From: Pyxicephalus adspersus
Taxonomy: Eukaryota; Chordata; Amphibia; Anura; Pyxicephalidae
DNA length: 64,000 nt
Assembly: GCF_032062135.1 (NCBI RefSeq)
Contig: NC_092860.1
Span: forward strand, 68,165,594-68,229,593
Direction: 5' to 3'
Shown piece after piece: positions 41,441 through 53,293 of this stretch. Below the pieces are notes generated by a model. It had not been told where the DNA came from and did not search any database. It saw nothing but the letters and a program-made list of their open reading frames with translations. Each line of letters opens with the position of its first letter. Position 1 is the first letter of the stretch. Made by a program: the position numbers and the translations under genes.

Positions 41441-42970
41441 GAACATTTAGCTTAGCCTAAGAAGAGAAAGAGCCAGTGATACAAACCATTCAATCATAGT
41501 TCATCAACAAAGTCAGAATCAAGATCACAAAAACACTAAACAGATAAAAAGAAAAACATGAATTAAACAACCTGAACAGAGAAAAAAAGCCTCCACAAAA
41601 ATGGGGAGGTATGAAAATTGCTCGAAGACCCACAAGGGGATATCCAAGAATGAGTGCATCCACACCCTTGCACATTGCAAGATTGGTAAATGCACTCAAT
41701 TCAAAAAAGAACCACAAACTAGAAAAAAAGGGTTTATCCTTAAAATCTAAAGAAATTGTGGTCTGCCTGCGAAAGGCGATGATGGTGAAAACAAATGTCA
41801 CTTTACTAAACCAAAATAAGGTATAGAAAAAATAATAACCAGTCCTGAGTTTTCTTCCTGGAGACTTTTAGATCGCAATCCAGTTAGGACTTGAGAGCGG
41901 TGTGAAGAGCTATGTTGAGAAGGACTGGCAGCCATAGAAGGGGCAGTGTTGCGTGCTTGAGGTGACTTCTGCCGTGGGGGAGAAGTGGGTAAATCCGGAG
42001 CTTGCAAACCTTGAGCAACCAAACAAGCATGTGCTTCTTCAGGAGATGCAATTTGATGCATACTGCCTTGTAGCTCGAATAAAAGCTTAAAGGGATAGCC
42101 CCATCTATATTTAATACCATTAGCTGTTAGGGTGGCCAGATAGGGGGCGAAGAGCCAGATGTTTAGCTATGGTAGAGGGTGATAAATCCGCATATAAAAA
42201 AAGCAGATCTTTGGTGCGAAAAAAATCTAATTTTGCAAAAATGTCCCTGGCCAGACCATCTTGCTTTTTGGGGCCTAGCCAGCAAAGCAACGAATTCAGT
42301 TCATTTCCAGGCGCTCGACCAGAATCTCTGGAGCTACCTCCTAGAACAAAGCATGGATATATCCCTGCAGATTAACCACGGACTCAGGAATACCTCTTAC
42401 CCGAAGGTTGCTCCTACACGAGCGATTTTCACAGTCCTCCAGTTGGTCTTTAAGTAGCAGAATTTTCTTCTGGGCAGCCTCCAGGTCTCGATCGAAGCCT
42501 CCCAGAACCGTAGTGGCATCATCCATGAATGTTTCAAGCCAGGCAGTGCAGCGACCAAAATCTCTTCATGCCACAGCTCCGCAGGTATTGAGGCTGAGGC
42601 CTGTGACAGCTCTTCCCGTATCATGACCCGCATGTGCTGTAAAAAAGCATGGTCACCTCCCTTCGTCACATTCCTCATCTGATGCAGAACCGAGTCTATT
42701 CTGTTTTTGAATACCACTATTGGTGAGGAAGCTGAAGATTCAAGCAAAGAGGGAGCGGCGCCATCTTGGAATGCAAGGCCGAGTTCAAGGCCAAGCCAAT
42801 AGCCATCAACTGACGCTTGGACATTAAGGTAGGACCCATCTGGGCCACTCCAGGTGAGTACCCAGGATCCGTGGTAGGTAGTTGTGGTCCAGTTGCTCAC
42901 GGAACATGCTGTTTTAGATGCTTTTGGCCCAAGATTAAACAGAGCTGACTCAGGACTTGTCCGCATCGTC
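41441..42970 (-). pseudogene. L1/Tx1-type LINE ORF1
   Basis: Minus strand. The N-terminal part is open at 42397-42966, with a Ser/Ala-rich start and an amphipathic stretch. The coiled-coil end and RRM start read LLLKDQLEDCENRSCRSNLR followed by VRGIPESVV (42360-42460). The C-terminal domain includes DRMHQIASPEEAHACLVAQG near 42000-42060 and a Pro/Ser-rich tail. Frameshifts separate these pieces. The stretch 41441-41800 is the inter-ORF region plus uncertain sequence. Confidence 0.75.
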
Positions 42971-44199
42971 TTCCCGGGCGCAAGCGCCCCCCCTAAATTT
43001 AACTGTTTAAAATGTTTTGAGCAGATTAAAAAAATCCAAATTTCACAATTCTGACATTTTGATCTGGTTCAGTTGGACTCAGTTGGACTGGTGTTTACGG
43101 TTCTAAACACTTCTAATTACAGTTTACCAGTCTTTTAATGTAGTGGCCATTAGTTTAAACTTTTCAGATTAAGAACCTAGGAATCTTTTAACAAGTACAG
43201 AAAATACCTATCCATCTTGCTAGAAATGCAGTGTCTGTGTCACTATTTGTGAGCTTAATAGAACACACAAAAAACTTATCTTTAGTATGTGAAATTAAAG
43301 CCCCATCAATCCACCATGTCTTAAATTTCCTCTAGGCATATTTTAGAAACCAATGCAGAAAAAGTGTCCAAACCTTTCTGGAATCTGGCTGCTAATAAAT
43401 GGGCAAGGAACCCCTGCACCTATCTTAACATGCTATCTAAATCTTTTATAAGTAGACACATATACACGTACTTACAAGACTTGCAAGGTGAAATTGTACA
43501 TTTTTGAATCCATTGTAAAACATATTTTTGGTGAAGTGCAACTCATGTCTTCTAGGTGGGAAAAAAACATCCTTTCACAAACTATCCTACACATTTTTCA
43601 TCTACACCTCACTGATGTGGACTTCATGATTTTATATAAAGAGGAATCATAAAATATACTCAACAGAAGGCTTTTGCCTTATACCAACAATTTACTTTTT
43701 TAACCTGCACCTTATGTTTTCCCTTTTTATAGTTAGAAACACATGATAGTGACAATTGTTTATTGACACTTGACAAAATCCCGACATAGCCATTACTTAT
43801 GTAAATAGGTTCTTAGAAAAAGGTTAACTGTTTTTACACTGCACTAAATTTATACATTTTATTGAAAAGTAGAAACTCCTATTCTGGGTTGTTTCTTTTT
43901 ATTTATGCTAATGTTTTACTCATAAACTCATGCACTGGGTAAAAAAAAAATTAAACAATAGCCACATTTGATTGTTCTCATACATTTATTTGCTTTAACA
44001 TCACCCATTCATCTACCTGGAATTACCACAGATATAGGTTCATAATAAACAGATCTTTATCTTTGGATTTTGTTGACCTCTATCCAGCCTATGTTGTATA
44101 TTAAAAAGGAATCCTTGGCTGAAACAAGTGCCTGGTTTTCAGTAGAATTAGAAAACACAGGAGTTGAATCTTTAAAAAACTACAAACTGTAAGTAATCT
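42971..44199. other. No recognised feature
   Basis: AT-rich, free of long open frames, terminal repeats or tandem arrays. It may be unique host sequence between an L1 and a CR1. Confidence 0.45.
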
Positions 44200-45200
44200 T
44201 TTATAGCTTAAAATGAGTGGCAGCAAAGTGGAGGGTTTTATTCAGTGCAGAGTCTGCCACTTGTATGCACAAATGGAGCAACAACTCCTAGGTGAATACC
44301 GCTATGACAGATGTGAGCAATTCACCCTTCTGGAATCTCACATTGGAGATCTGGAGAAGAGCATTGCAACACTGAAATCACTGGAACACCTTGTCTCACT
44401 GAGCAGGTAGTTAATGGCATAGATGTGGAGGGTGGAGTGGTTAATCAGGATGAACAGGTGGGGAGCTGGGTTACTACAGTATATTTGGAGGGAGCGGTAG
44501 GGGGTCCCAGGAAAGGAAGGACAGCCCTGTGTTTGAGCACTCTAACAAATTTGCAAAGCTATGTGAAGGTGGCAGACCCAGTGAGAGCCTAGATGTTACT
44601 GCTACCCCTAACAGCCGGGAGAGCAGCCCATCTAATAAGGGGGAAGGCAATGCAGGAAGGCATAGAAAATTGATTGTCATAGCAGACTCTATGATCAGGA
44701 GGACTGATAGAATTGTTTGTCAGCTGCATCCTTTCACCTGAGTGGTTTGCTGTCTCTCAGGGTGCCAGGGTCCGGCATGTGGTGGACCAAGTAAACAAAT
44801 TACTGGAAGGGGCTGGGCATGACCCAGCTGTCTTGGTCTATGTTGGAACCATGTTGACAGGTTATATGGAAGATGGAGGATCCTTAAAAACCAGTTTAAA
44901 GAACTAGTCAAGTTGAAGGAATGGACCTCCAAGGTTATATTCTCTGGAATTTTGCCTGTGCCATGCAGCAAAGGAAGCGGGAGCTTAAACAGCTAAATGC
45001 ATGGCTTAAGTCCTGGTGTAAAAAGGAAAAGATTTGGGTTCTTAGAACACTGGGCTGACCTTTCATTGGGGTACAACCTATAAGCCAGAGATGGGTTGCA
45101 CCTAAATGGAAGGGGGTCTGGTGTGCTAGGGGAAAGATTTAGGGGAATGGTGGAGGGATATTTAAACTAGGACAGAGGGGGGTGGGACAGTTAAATAAGA
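44200..45200 (+). pseudogene. CR1 LINE ORF1 (esterase-like)
   Basis: Plus strand. GFIQCRVCHLYAQMEQQLLG followed by EYRYDRCEQFTLLESHIGDL gives a CxxC-containing, coiled-coil-like N terminus (44213-44410). The SGNH/esterase-like domain is at 44640-44910: KLIVIADSMIRRTDRIVC in one frame, then SQGARVRHVVDQVNKLLEGA and DPAVLVYVGTMLTG in another. The catalytic blocks GDS and GTND have become ADS and GTML. The end, near 45000-45130, carries LNAWLK/DGLHLNxxG-type text. Several frameshifts are present. Confidence 0.8.
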
Positions 45201-45389
45201 TTCCAGAAAGGTCAGACAGGGGTCAGTCACTAGTGGAGGGTGGACTTAGTATAGTTGAGGGGGTATGGATAAATATAAGGAGTTTCCATGTTACACACAA
45301 ACATTGGATTGTGCAGTACTAATTGTACTGGAAAACAAAAGGATTTGGCAAACAGCGCTGGTAAATGAAGTAATAAATTAAAGAGCATT

Positions 45390-46020
45390 TTCAACAATGC
45401 TAGTATGGCAAGCAAAATAGGGGAGTTGAAAGCCTTAATGAATGAAGAGCATTATGACTTAGTTGGTATTGCTGAATTATGGCTTTGTTCTTCACATGTC
45501 TGGGCTGTCTATATTCCTGGGTATACTCTCTTTCATGAGAAAAGTGTGGTTTTGTCTGTTTGTATGTGAGAGGTGATCTGAAAGAGAATGTGAAAGATTA
45601 ATTTGTTGATGGAGCATATGATGAGGTTGAGACATTATGGGTGGAGGTAAATATGGGGATGCATAATACAAAGTTAATATTAGAGTCTGCTATAAGTCCC
45701 CCAGTGCTAAGGACTGGAGTATTGGCACTACAGGTACAGCAAAAGAGTGGAAATTTATGAATTTAATACAAGATAATTTTATGGTACAGTTTATAGAAGC
45801 CCCAACTAGAAATAATACTCTGCTGGACCTAGTTTTTTTTTCTAGCAATGGAGAGCTTATTACAAATGTGCATATAAAAAAGAATCTGGGTGTTTCCTGT
45901 TATTACTACCTGTTTAAAATAAAAACTGGAAAGATTAAAACATTCAATTTTAAGAAAGCAAATTTTCCATTATTAAGTGACTTGGACTGAGAGAGAATAT
46001 TGTCCTCCAAGAACAGAAAT
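45390..46020 (+). pseudogene. CR1 LINE ORF2 endonuclease remnant
   Basis: Plus strand. MASKIGELKALMNEEHYDLV, then GIAELWL (where TETWL is usual), then YIPGYTLFHEKS. The open stretch 45757-45990 has MVQFIEAPTRNNTLLDLV and ELITNVHIKKNLG, the segment before SDH. The GDFN block and SDH are lost through deletions near 45700 and 45890. Confidence 0.8.
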
Positions 46021-46524
46021 GGGAATGTATAAAGTCTGTTCTACACACACACACTGAAAAATATATTCCAATGTGTAAGAATTTTAAGATGGTAACATTA
46101 AAACCTCACAAATAATGTTAAAAAAGCAATAAAGTGCAAGAAAGGGGCATTCCAAAAATATAAAAATAAAGGATTACCTTCATCATTTGAAAACTATAAA
46201 GAATATATCCAAATATGTAAAAAGGAGATAAAATGTGCAAAACTTCAAAATGAAAGACAGATTGTACAATTTTGGCTAACTGGTTGATACTGTTGAAACC
46301 TAATTGTGTATGTTTGATAATGTGTGCTGATGTCTAAATTTTTTTCTCTTTGAAAAAACAAAACTTTCAATAAAAAAATCACATTCAAAATAAAATAAAA
46401 GACAGATTGCAAAAGAAAGTAAGGCAAACCCCAAGTAAGGCAATTTTTTTAATAAATATATTAACATCAAAAAGATCAGATCTGAGCAAGTAGGCCCTTT
46501 AAAGGATGTCTCTGGGTTGGTAAC
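46021..46524 (+). pseudogene. CR1 LINE EN-RT linker (interrupted)
   Basis: Matches 23935-24235 and the inverted copy at 36080-36500. It is interrupted at 46265-46397 by a short insertion and ends at the hAT insertion. Confidence 0.75.
46265..46397 (+). mobile_element. 133-bp 5'-truncated retrocopy (LINE or SINE tail)
   Basis: Flanked by perfect direct repeats AAAGACAGATTG at 46253-46264 and 46398-46409. The uninterrupted CR1 copy at 24060-24080 shows the site without the insert. The insert ends CAATAAAAAAATCACATTCA followed by AAATAAAAT, i.e. a polyadenylation word and an A-rich tail. This is the product of LINE-type target-primed insertion. It resembles an L1-type 3'UTR but the family cannot be fixed. 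Confidence 0.75.
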
Positions 46525-47578
46525 TAAGGATGAGTGGGTGAGATTTTGGCCAATTTGGCTGTTCTCGTTTACCGACATTGTATGCAAGAACGTCTGGTGT
46601 AAATTCGCCAATCGAGATTGAATTTTCATTAAAACAATTTTTTTTTACAATAATTGCTGAATTCATTGATCAGCTCAGTGTGCGATCCCCGGCACTAGAG
46701 GTTAAATGGGGCCAAGTCCCCCCATTCAAAACCTCTAGTGCTCTCTGATTGGAACACATACTACCTCCAGTGCTCTCTGAACCAGGAACACATACAACAG
46801 GGCGGCAAGAGCAATAGGGGGAGCAGAGCAGCTCCGCTCCTCTGATTGCTGTTGCAGTCCTGTATTATGTGTTCCTGGATAGAGTTTCTCTATCCAGGAA
46901 CAAAGTGTGAGTCTCGCTGGTTGCTCATAAATGAATGGACGCGTTCATTCATAAACGCAAGCCGCATGACTCGGGACTCTGAGAGGAGACTTTGAGAGGA
47001 GGCGTATCGCAGCTGTATTTAAGAATGCAGCAGCGATAATCCTCCTCTCAGTAAGAGATTCCCTGGCATTACAGGTTAGTAGTGCCAGGGGATCGTTCAC
47101 TGACAGGAGGATTCCCACGGCTGTATTTATGAATGCAGCCATGATAATCCTCCTCTCTGACCTGTAGTGCCCGGGGATCCATAATAATAATAATCGATAA
47201 TCCTCCCTCTTTCTGACCTGTAGTGCCCGGAGATCGCTCACTGACAGGAGGATTCCCACGGCTGTATTTATGAATGCAGCCATGATAATCCTCCTATAGT
47301 GATTTCTGATGGTTTCTGAGAAATTTTGTGAACCCATCAGAACTTCAAGGAAATTTTCGCAAGAATGCCAGAGGTTTATCCCTAGTATTTAACCTCTAGT
47401 GCTCAAGGATCACACACAGGAAGATTACCAGGGTTGCATGAATGAATGCAGACCTGGGAATCATCCTGTAATATTTCCTGGAATTTCTGATGGGTCCGTT
47501 CGCTGAAATATCACGAACCCATCAGAAAATTCGAGGAAATTTTCGCGAGAATGCCAGAGACATTCTCGCTCATCCCTA
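46525..47578. mobile_element. Non-autonomous hAT-like transposon (1054 bp)
   Basis: The ends are TAAGGATGAGTGGGTGAGA (left) and, complemented, TAGGGATGAGCGAGAATG (right). The 8-bp flanks TTGGTAAC (46517-46524) and TTGATAAC (47579-47586) form a target duplication with one mismatch, the hAT size. The CR1 copy at 24180-24235 is the empty site. The interior has two or three copies of a GACAGGAGGATTCCCACGGC unit and an internal duplicate of the right end (47310-47395). No transposase frame is present. Confidence 0.8.
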
Positions 47579-47586
47579 TTGATAAC

Positions 47587-48050
47587 TGGGAATACTGAAA
47601 AGGCAGATTTACTAAACACTTTTTTTAGGTCTGTGTACACAAAGGAAAATGGCTGAAGCTGAAGTCCAAATTCCTTATAGCAATGTCACTGCCTTAAACG
47701 AGCCACAATGGCTCAAAATTGATATGATTGAGAAACAGTTCTTGTCCATGAGTCCTCAAAGAGCTGAGCTCTGTTATTTAAAATCTATTATTTCTAATTT
47801 TTAGCGACTCTTTAATCACATGGTAGCAATGGATTGGCCAATGTGGTTCCTATCTTCAAAAAGGGAGCAAAGTCATTACTATGTAACTACAGAGTGATAG
47901 GTTTAACTTCCATAGTTGGAAAGATACTAGAGAGTTTTATAAAGAACCACACAGAGGAGTTTATGCTAGAAAATAATATATTATAGTTTATATAATATAA
48001 TAAGTAAAAGTTAGCATGGATTCAAGAAAGACTTCTTTAGAAAAATAGCA
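47587..48050 (+). pseudogene. CR1 LINE ORF2, RT N-terminal part
   Basis: Plus strand. The sequence VVPIFKKGAKSLLCNYRVIG followed by LTSIVGKILESFIKNHTEE is CR1 RT. It ends with a HGFKKDF-type block near 48030. It is followed by unrelated sequence. Confidence 0.75.
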
Positions 48051-48236
48051 TTTTTTATAAATTTTTTATTTACAATAGATCTATACTATTTAAAGATGCC
48101 AAGCCAAAGCTCCAACACACAAGCAGAATTATAACCTGCTATACCAGACACCATGGATATATTTGTTTCCGTCAGAAACATTGGGGCATCCTGATAAGTG
48201 ATCCAATTATAAGCTAATACATCAGCACAGACCAGT
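48051..48236. other. Unidentified insert within the CR1
   Basis: It separates two partly duplicated CR1 RT segments. The minus strand reads ITYQDAPMFLTETNIS, vaguely L1-like. The edges are uncertain. Confidence 0.3.
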
Positions 48237-48945
48237 AAGTTTAACCTCTATAGTTGGAAAGATTCCACAGAGTTGGAAAAAAAATCATAAAGAAGAGTTT
48301 CTACTAGAAAATATTATTGTTATTTTGATAATAACTGAAAGTCAGTTTGGATTCAAGAAAGACTGACGTTGTCAAAAACATTTACTCTCTTTTTATGTGG
48401 AAGTAAGTAAACAGGTAGATAGTGGAGTAGCAGTTGATATAGTGTACTTGGCCTTGGCCTAAAGCATTTGACAGTGTACCCCATAGACTTAATATGCAAA
48501 TTAGGGTCGATAGGCTTAGAAAATTCAATCTGTAAATGTACAGAGAACTGGCTTAAAAATCACATCCGGAGGGTAGTAGTTAATGATTCATACTCTAAAT
48601 GGTCTAAGGTTATTAGTGGTGTACCCAGGGTTCAGTGTTGGGACCTTTACTGTTTAACATTTTTATAAATGATATAGAGTTTGGGACTAAAAGTACATTT
48701 TCTGTGTTTGCAAATGACACCAAACTATGTAATGGAATTAAATCCATACAGGATGTCTATAATCTACAAGCAGACCTAGATGTACTGTTTGATTGGGCAG
48801 CCAAGTGGCAAATTACATTTATTTTTGAGAAATGTAGTTATGCACTTGGGGGCAAATAACATGCATGCTTCATACTGTGTAGGGGTAATACATTGGGGAG
48901 TAAGAAATAGAAAAAGATTAGGAGGTTCTGGTAGATCATAGACTA
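48237..48945 (+). pseudogene. CR1 LINE ORF2, RT palm
   Basis: It restarts with the GTTTAACCTCTATAGTTGGA block already seen at 47905, so about 130 bp of CR1 is present twice. SVWIQERL/FKKD-type text follows, then LICKLGSIGLENSICK and FNIFINDIEFGTKSTFSVFA, ending in NDTKLCN. The catalytic F-A-D-D has become F-A-N-D. It stops at GGTAGATCATAGACTAAA (about 48945), where an inverted CR1 begins. Confidence 0.8.
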
Positions 48946-48947
48946 AA

Positions 48948-49909
48948 TTACATAGTTACATAGAAGGTTAGGTTGAAAAAAGACATTCCACATTTTCACA
49001 GATCCAACAGTGAAGTATCCCTTCCTTATCTGGAGCTTAAACTTCTTTTCCTCCAGATGCAAAGAGTGCCCTCTTGTTCTTTGTAATGATCTTAAAGTGA
49101 ATAATGGGGAGGAGAGTTCTTTATATGGACCCTTTATATATTTATACAGGGTGATCAAATCCCCCCTTAAACATCTCTTCTCAAGGGAGAATAGATTCAG
49201 TTCAGCTAATCTCTCCTCATAGCTGAGCTCCTCCATTCCTTTTATTAATTTAGTTGCCCTTCTCTGCACTCTCCAATTTGACAATGTCCTTTTTTTGAAC
49301 TGGTACCCAAAACTGGACTGCATATTCCAGATGTAGTCTGACCAATGCTTTGTACAGGGGCAGGATAATGTCTCCATCTCTGCAGTCTTTTCCTCTTTTA
49401 ATACAAGAAAGTACGTTGCTAGCTTTAGATATTGCAGCTTGGCATTGCATGCTGTTATTAAGTCTATGATCTACCAGAAACCCCAAATCTTTTTCCATTT
49501 CTGACCTCCCCAAATGTATTCCCCCTAGAAAGTATGAAGCATGCATGTTTTTAGCTCTCAAGTGCATAATTTTACATTTATCTATGTTAAATGTCATTTG
49601 TCACTTGGCTGCCCAATCAAACAGTACATCCAAGTCTGCTTGTACATTATAGACATCCTGTATGGACCTAATTTCATTACATAGTTTGGTGTCATCTGCA
49701 AACACAGAAATGGTACTTTTAATCCCAAACTCTATATCATTTATAGAGATGTTAAACAGTAAAGGTGCCAACACTGAACCCCGGGTACACCACTAATAAC
49801 CTAAGATCAGTCAGAGTATGAATCATTAGTTACAACTCTCTGGATGCGATCTTTAAGCCAGTTCTCTATCCATTTACAGATTGACTTTTCTAAACCTATC
49901 GACCCTAAG
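48948..49909 (-). pseudogene. CR1 LINE 3' half, nested in antisense
   Basis: Minus strand. The 3' end is at 48948 with TACATAGTTACATAGAAGG, the CR1 terminal repeat. The RT thumb is open at 48943-49377 (RRATKLIKGMEELSYEERLA) and 49250-49597 (EKDLGFLVDHRLNNSMQ, ALVRLHLEYAVQFW). The palm part at 49640-49760 has FADDTKLCN-like text on the complement (GTGTCATCTGCAAACAC), with the catalytic aspartates kept. Fewer changes than the host copy suggest a younger insertion. Confidence 0.8.
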
Positions 49910-51408
49910 AGGATGTTACAGTAGTCCAGACGAGAGATGATAGGAGTGTATACAAAGAGTTTTGTGATCTCTGGGGACAGGTAGGGGCGGATTTTGGAGA
50001 TGTTGCGCAGGTGAAAGTGACAGGACTTGGAAATGTTCTCAATATGGAGGGTAAATCAAGGTGACGCCAAGATAATGTGCCTGAGGGGAGGGATGAATAC
50101 CAGTGTTGTTAACAGTTAGGAATATGTCAAGGGGAGATTTGGAATTTGAAGGGGGGGAGATGATTAGTTCTGTTTTATCCAGGTTGAGTTTCAGGAATCC
50201 GTCAGACATCCATGATGATATGGCTGATAGGCAGCATGAGACCTTATCCAGGACTGAAGGAGACAGGTCAGGGGTGGACAGATAGATTTGAGTGTCATCA
50301 GCATACAGATGGTACTGTAAGCCAAAGGAGGATATGAGACCACCGAGAGAGGAGGTGTACAGAGAAGAGAGAACCGGTCCATTGAAAAAAACTTGAAAGG
50401 AGCAGTCAGTCAGGTAGGAAGCAGACCAAATGAGAGCAGTGTCACTGATACCATACCAATGGAGCACATGATTTGTATTAGAAGGGTGTGATCAACAATG
50501 TCAAAAGCAGAGGAAAGATTAAGGAGAAGGAGGAGGGAAAAGTTGCATTGAGACTTAGCTCTGACGAGGTCATTGGGCACTTTAGTAAGGGCTGTTTCAG
50601 TGGAATGGGCAGCTCGAAATCCAGACTGAAGAGGATCAAGGAGAGAGTAGGTGCTCAGGTAATCGGTGAGTCTTTTGTAGATAAGGTGCTCAAGAAGTTT
50701 GACAACATATGGGAGAAGGGAGATAGTACAGTAGCTAGAAGGTAGGGAAGGGTCTAGTGAGGGTTTCTTCAGGATAGGAAGAATTATGGCATGTTTGAAA
50801 GTGGAGGGGTATATACCAGTAGAAAGGGGGAGGTTGAATAGTTTGGTTAGGGCGGGGGCCAGGGTGGAGGAATGGGCACAGAGTAGATCAGAGGGAAATG
50901 GGTCAAGCCAACAGGTAGAAGAAGGCGATGATGAGAGAAGAGAAAAGTCTTCATCCACAGTAACAGGGTTGGGGGAGGCCAGTAATGATTTACAGGTGGA
51001 AGGGGTAGATATGGTTAGAGTGCCCCAGTGAGCAGAGACATCATGTCTGATTGTGTCACATTTCTCTCTAAAGTAGGTGGCAATGTCTTGGGCAGTGAAG
51101 GTTGTTGTGGGGGGAGCAGGTGTGGGGTTTAGGAGGGAAATAATTGTTGAGAAGAGGCTATGTGGGTTGGAAGCTTGGGAGAAAATGCATAGGTTGAAGG
51201 TGATAAGGTTGTGATCAGAGGGGGAAATGTTAGGATGTCAAGGAGGGTGAGGTTGCAGAGTTTGGAAATTACCACGTCTAAAGTGTGTCCGACGATGTGT
51301 GTGGGGACGTTTATGTTCTGTGTGAGTTCAAAGGAGGAGGTAATGGAAAGCAGTTTGGCTGAGGAAGGATGTTTGGGCTCATCCACTGCAACATTAAAGA
51401 CATTAAAG
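49910..51408 (-). pseudogene. L2-type LINE ORF2, nested in antisense
   Basis: Minus strand. The endonuclease end FELTQNINVPTHIVGHTLDV followed by VISKLCN lies at 51129-51386. RT follows: [49 protein letters not shown] (50410-50958), then [13 protein letters not shown] with catalytic YADD at about 50294-50305. The thumb has LRNISKIRPYLSPEITKLF followed by RLDYCNIL near 49920-50020. These are L2-clade motifs. It is truncated at both ends. One frameshift lies between the two RT frames. Confidence 0.85.
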
Positions 51409-51975
51409 GCACCAGTTCACAAAAAGAATATTGCGGAATTGGAGAGAGTACAGAGAAGGGCAACTAAGCTAATAAAAGGAATGGAGGAGCTCAACTACAA
51501 GGAGAAATTAGTTGAACTGAAACTATTCTCCCTTGAGGAGAGACGTTTAAGGGGGGATATGATCACCCTGTGTAAATATATAAATGGGCCATATAGAGAA
51601 CTCTCTTCCCAACTATTGACTTTAGGCTTGTTACAAAGGATAAAATGGCACTCTTTTCGTCTGGAGGAAAAAAATTAAATCTCAAAGTAAGGAAGGGATT
51701 CTTCACTGTATGGTCTGTGAAGATATGGAATAGACTTCCTCAGGAAGTAGTTTCAGCGACTACTATAGATTGCTTTAACAGTTGGATGATTTCCTGAAAG
51801 CACAGAATATAACTGAGTATTAGTAGTTGGAGCAAATTGCACCAGGGTTTTTTTAGGCTTCCTTTGGATTAACTTCAAGTGTTTTTATCTGCGATATGTT
51901 TGTTTCTCTAGTAGGTAAACTTGATGGAGTTATGTCATTTTTCAACCTAACAGATCTACATATACTGTGTATGTA
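51409..51975 (+). pseudogene. CR1 LINE C-terminus and 3' end
   Basis: The host plus-strand CR1 resumes with APVHKKNIAELERVQRRATK, LIKGMEELNYKEKLVELKLF and INGPYRELSSQLLTL. It then enters the 3' region with TTGCACCAGGGTTTTTTTAG and TTGATGGAGTTATGTC. Compared with the copy at 22091-22501, about 165 bp of CR1 is missing across the antisense block. Confidence 0.8.
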
Positions 51976-52696
51976 TGTTTGTTTATGTATATGGAGTGTA
52001 CATTTCCATAATCTTATTGAATTATTGTGAACTGTTGCATATTAGGTTTTTATTTAGACCGGCTTTAGAATGGTTTTATTAAGGATTTAGTCCTACTTTA
52101 GCTGCAGTGCTTTCTTTATTGTGCCAAAGTTTCAAAGCAAGATTATTGTGTCAGAGTTAGCTGTTTTATAAAAGGAAAAATAATCTTTTTAATCTGAGTT
52201 TAGAAGTGATCAAAAACATTTCATGAGTACTCAAATAAAAACTAAACTTTTTCTATTGTGTAAAAATCACTTGTTTTCCCATATTGTAACTGGTATTTTG
52301 GTATAAATTATCATAAAAACTAGGGCATAGGGGCAGTCTGAACCAATTTTTCTGATTGGGTTACCTCTAATTGTGCGGTTGTTTTTGTGGTGGGTGGTGA
52401 TGCATTTACTTTTAGGCTTTAGATATAAGCAGTTGAAAAAGGTGTCTAATTTAGAACCTATTAATTTTAATGAAGATCAAGCATGCCAGATCTCGATAAA
52501 TAGATGTATGAGAGCAGTTAATGTCAGTGGGTGTGTGAAATCAGCAAGGGTTGACAATGCAGTGCACATGGAAGTTAGCAAAGGCAGTATATACAAAAGA
52601 ATGTACATATATTAAATGGCATTAACTATATCAATATAGCAATATCTATATTAGCAGGAAACAATGACAATGCATTATCAGATTATTGAACTTGAA
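51976..52696. other. No recognised feature
   Basis: AT-rich DNA; no motif, terminal repeat or array was noticed. Confidence 0.45.
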
Positions 52697-53293
52697 CCTC
52701 CCTAGCGGTCCAATTCCTTCCAAATTACCATGCAAAAAGCGGTACATTTTTTTGCATGGAAATGTATTTTTCATTGTAGGCTGTAATTCTTAGGCATAAC
52801 TCAGTGATATTTATTCCATTTATTAAAAATTTAATAATAAACGTTAAATAACAAAACTCAAAAATCTTAAAAAAAAAATAAAAAAATATTTAAACATGTA
52901 ATGTAACTATAGTAGCATATATAATATATATATAATATAATTATTTATATATTATATGAATATTTCTTTGTATTTGACTCAATACAGCTATTTTGTATTG
53001 AATCCAATACAAAATTATTTGAATTTCCCGCCGCTAAGCCCTGGCCCCACCGACGCATGTACCTATGTCATTGGGAAACCCTGTAGATCGAATCTGCACT
53101 TTGCGGCTGGAGATCAGAGGAGGCAGACATGTCCCCAGGACCTGCGGGGACCAGCAGGACGCCAGGGAACAGCAACGGAACAATGTAGGAGGGTTTTTAA
53201 CCTGCTTTTAGGTACCCTGAGTCTGACTCGGGCTTACCGCTTTTTGCAAGTAAAATGGACCCCATGTCAGACTTGGGATTACCGCTAGGGAGG
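52697..53293. mobile_element. Non-autonomous DNA transposon with paired inverted repeats
   Basis: Termini CCTCCCTAGCGGT (52697-52709) and ACCGCTAGGGAGG (53281-53293) are perfect 13-bp inverted repeats. A second perfect inverted pair, TGCAAAAAGCGGT (52730-52742) and ACCGCTTTTTGCA (53235-53247), sits just inside. The right side also has two forms of a GTCTGACTCGGGCTTACCGC unit. The centre is AT-rich. No transposase. No clear target duplication was seen, so the superfamily is open. Confidence 0.8.
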
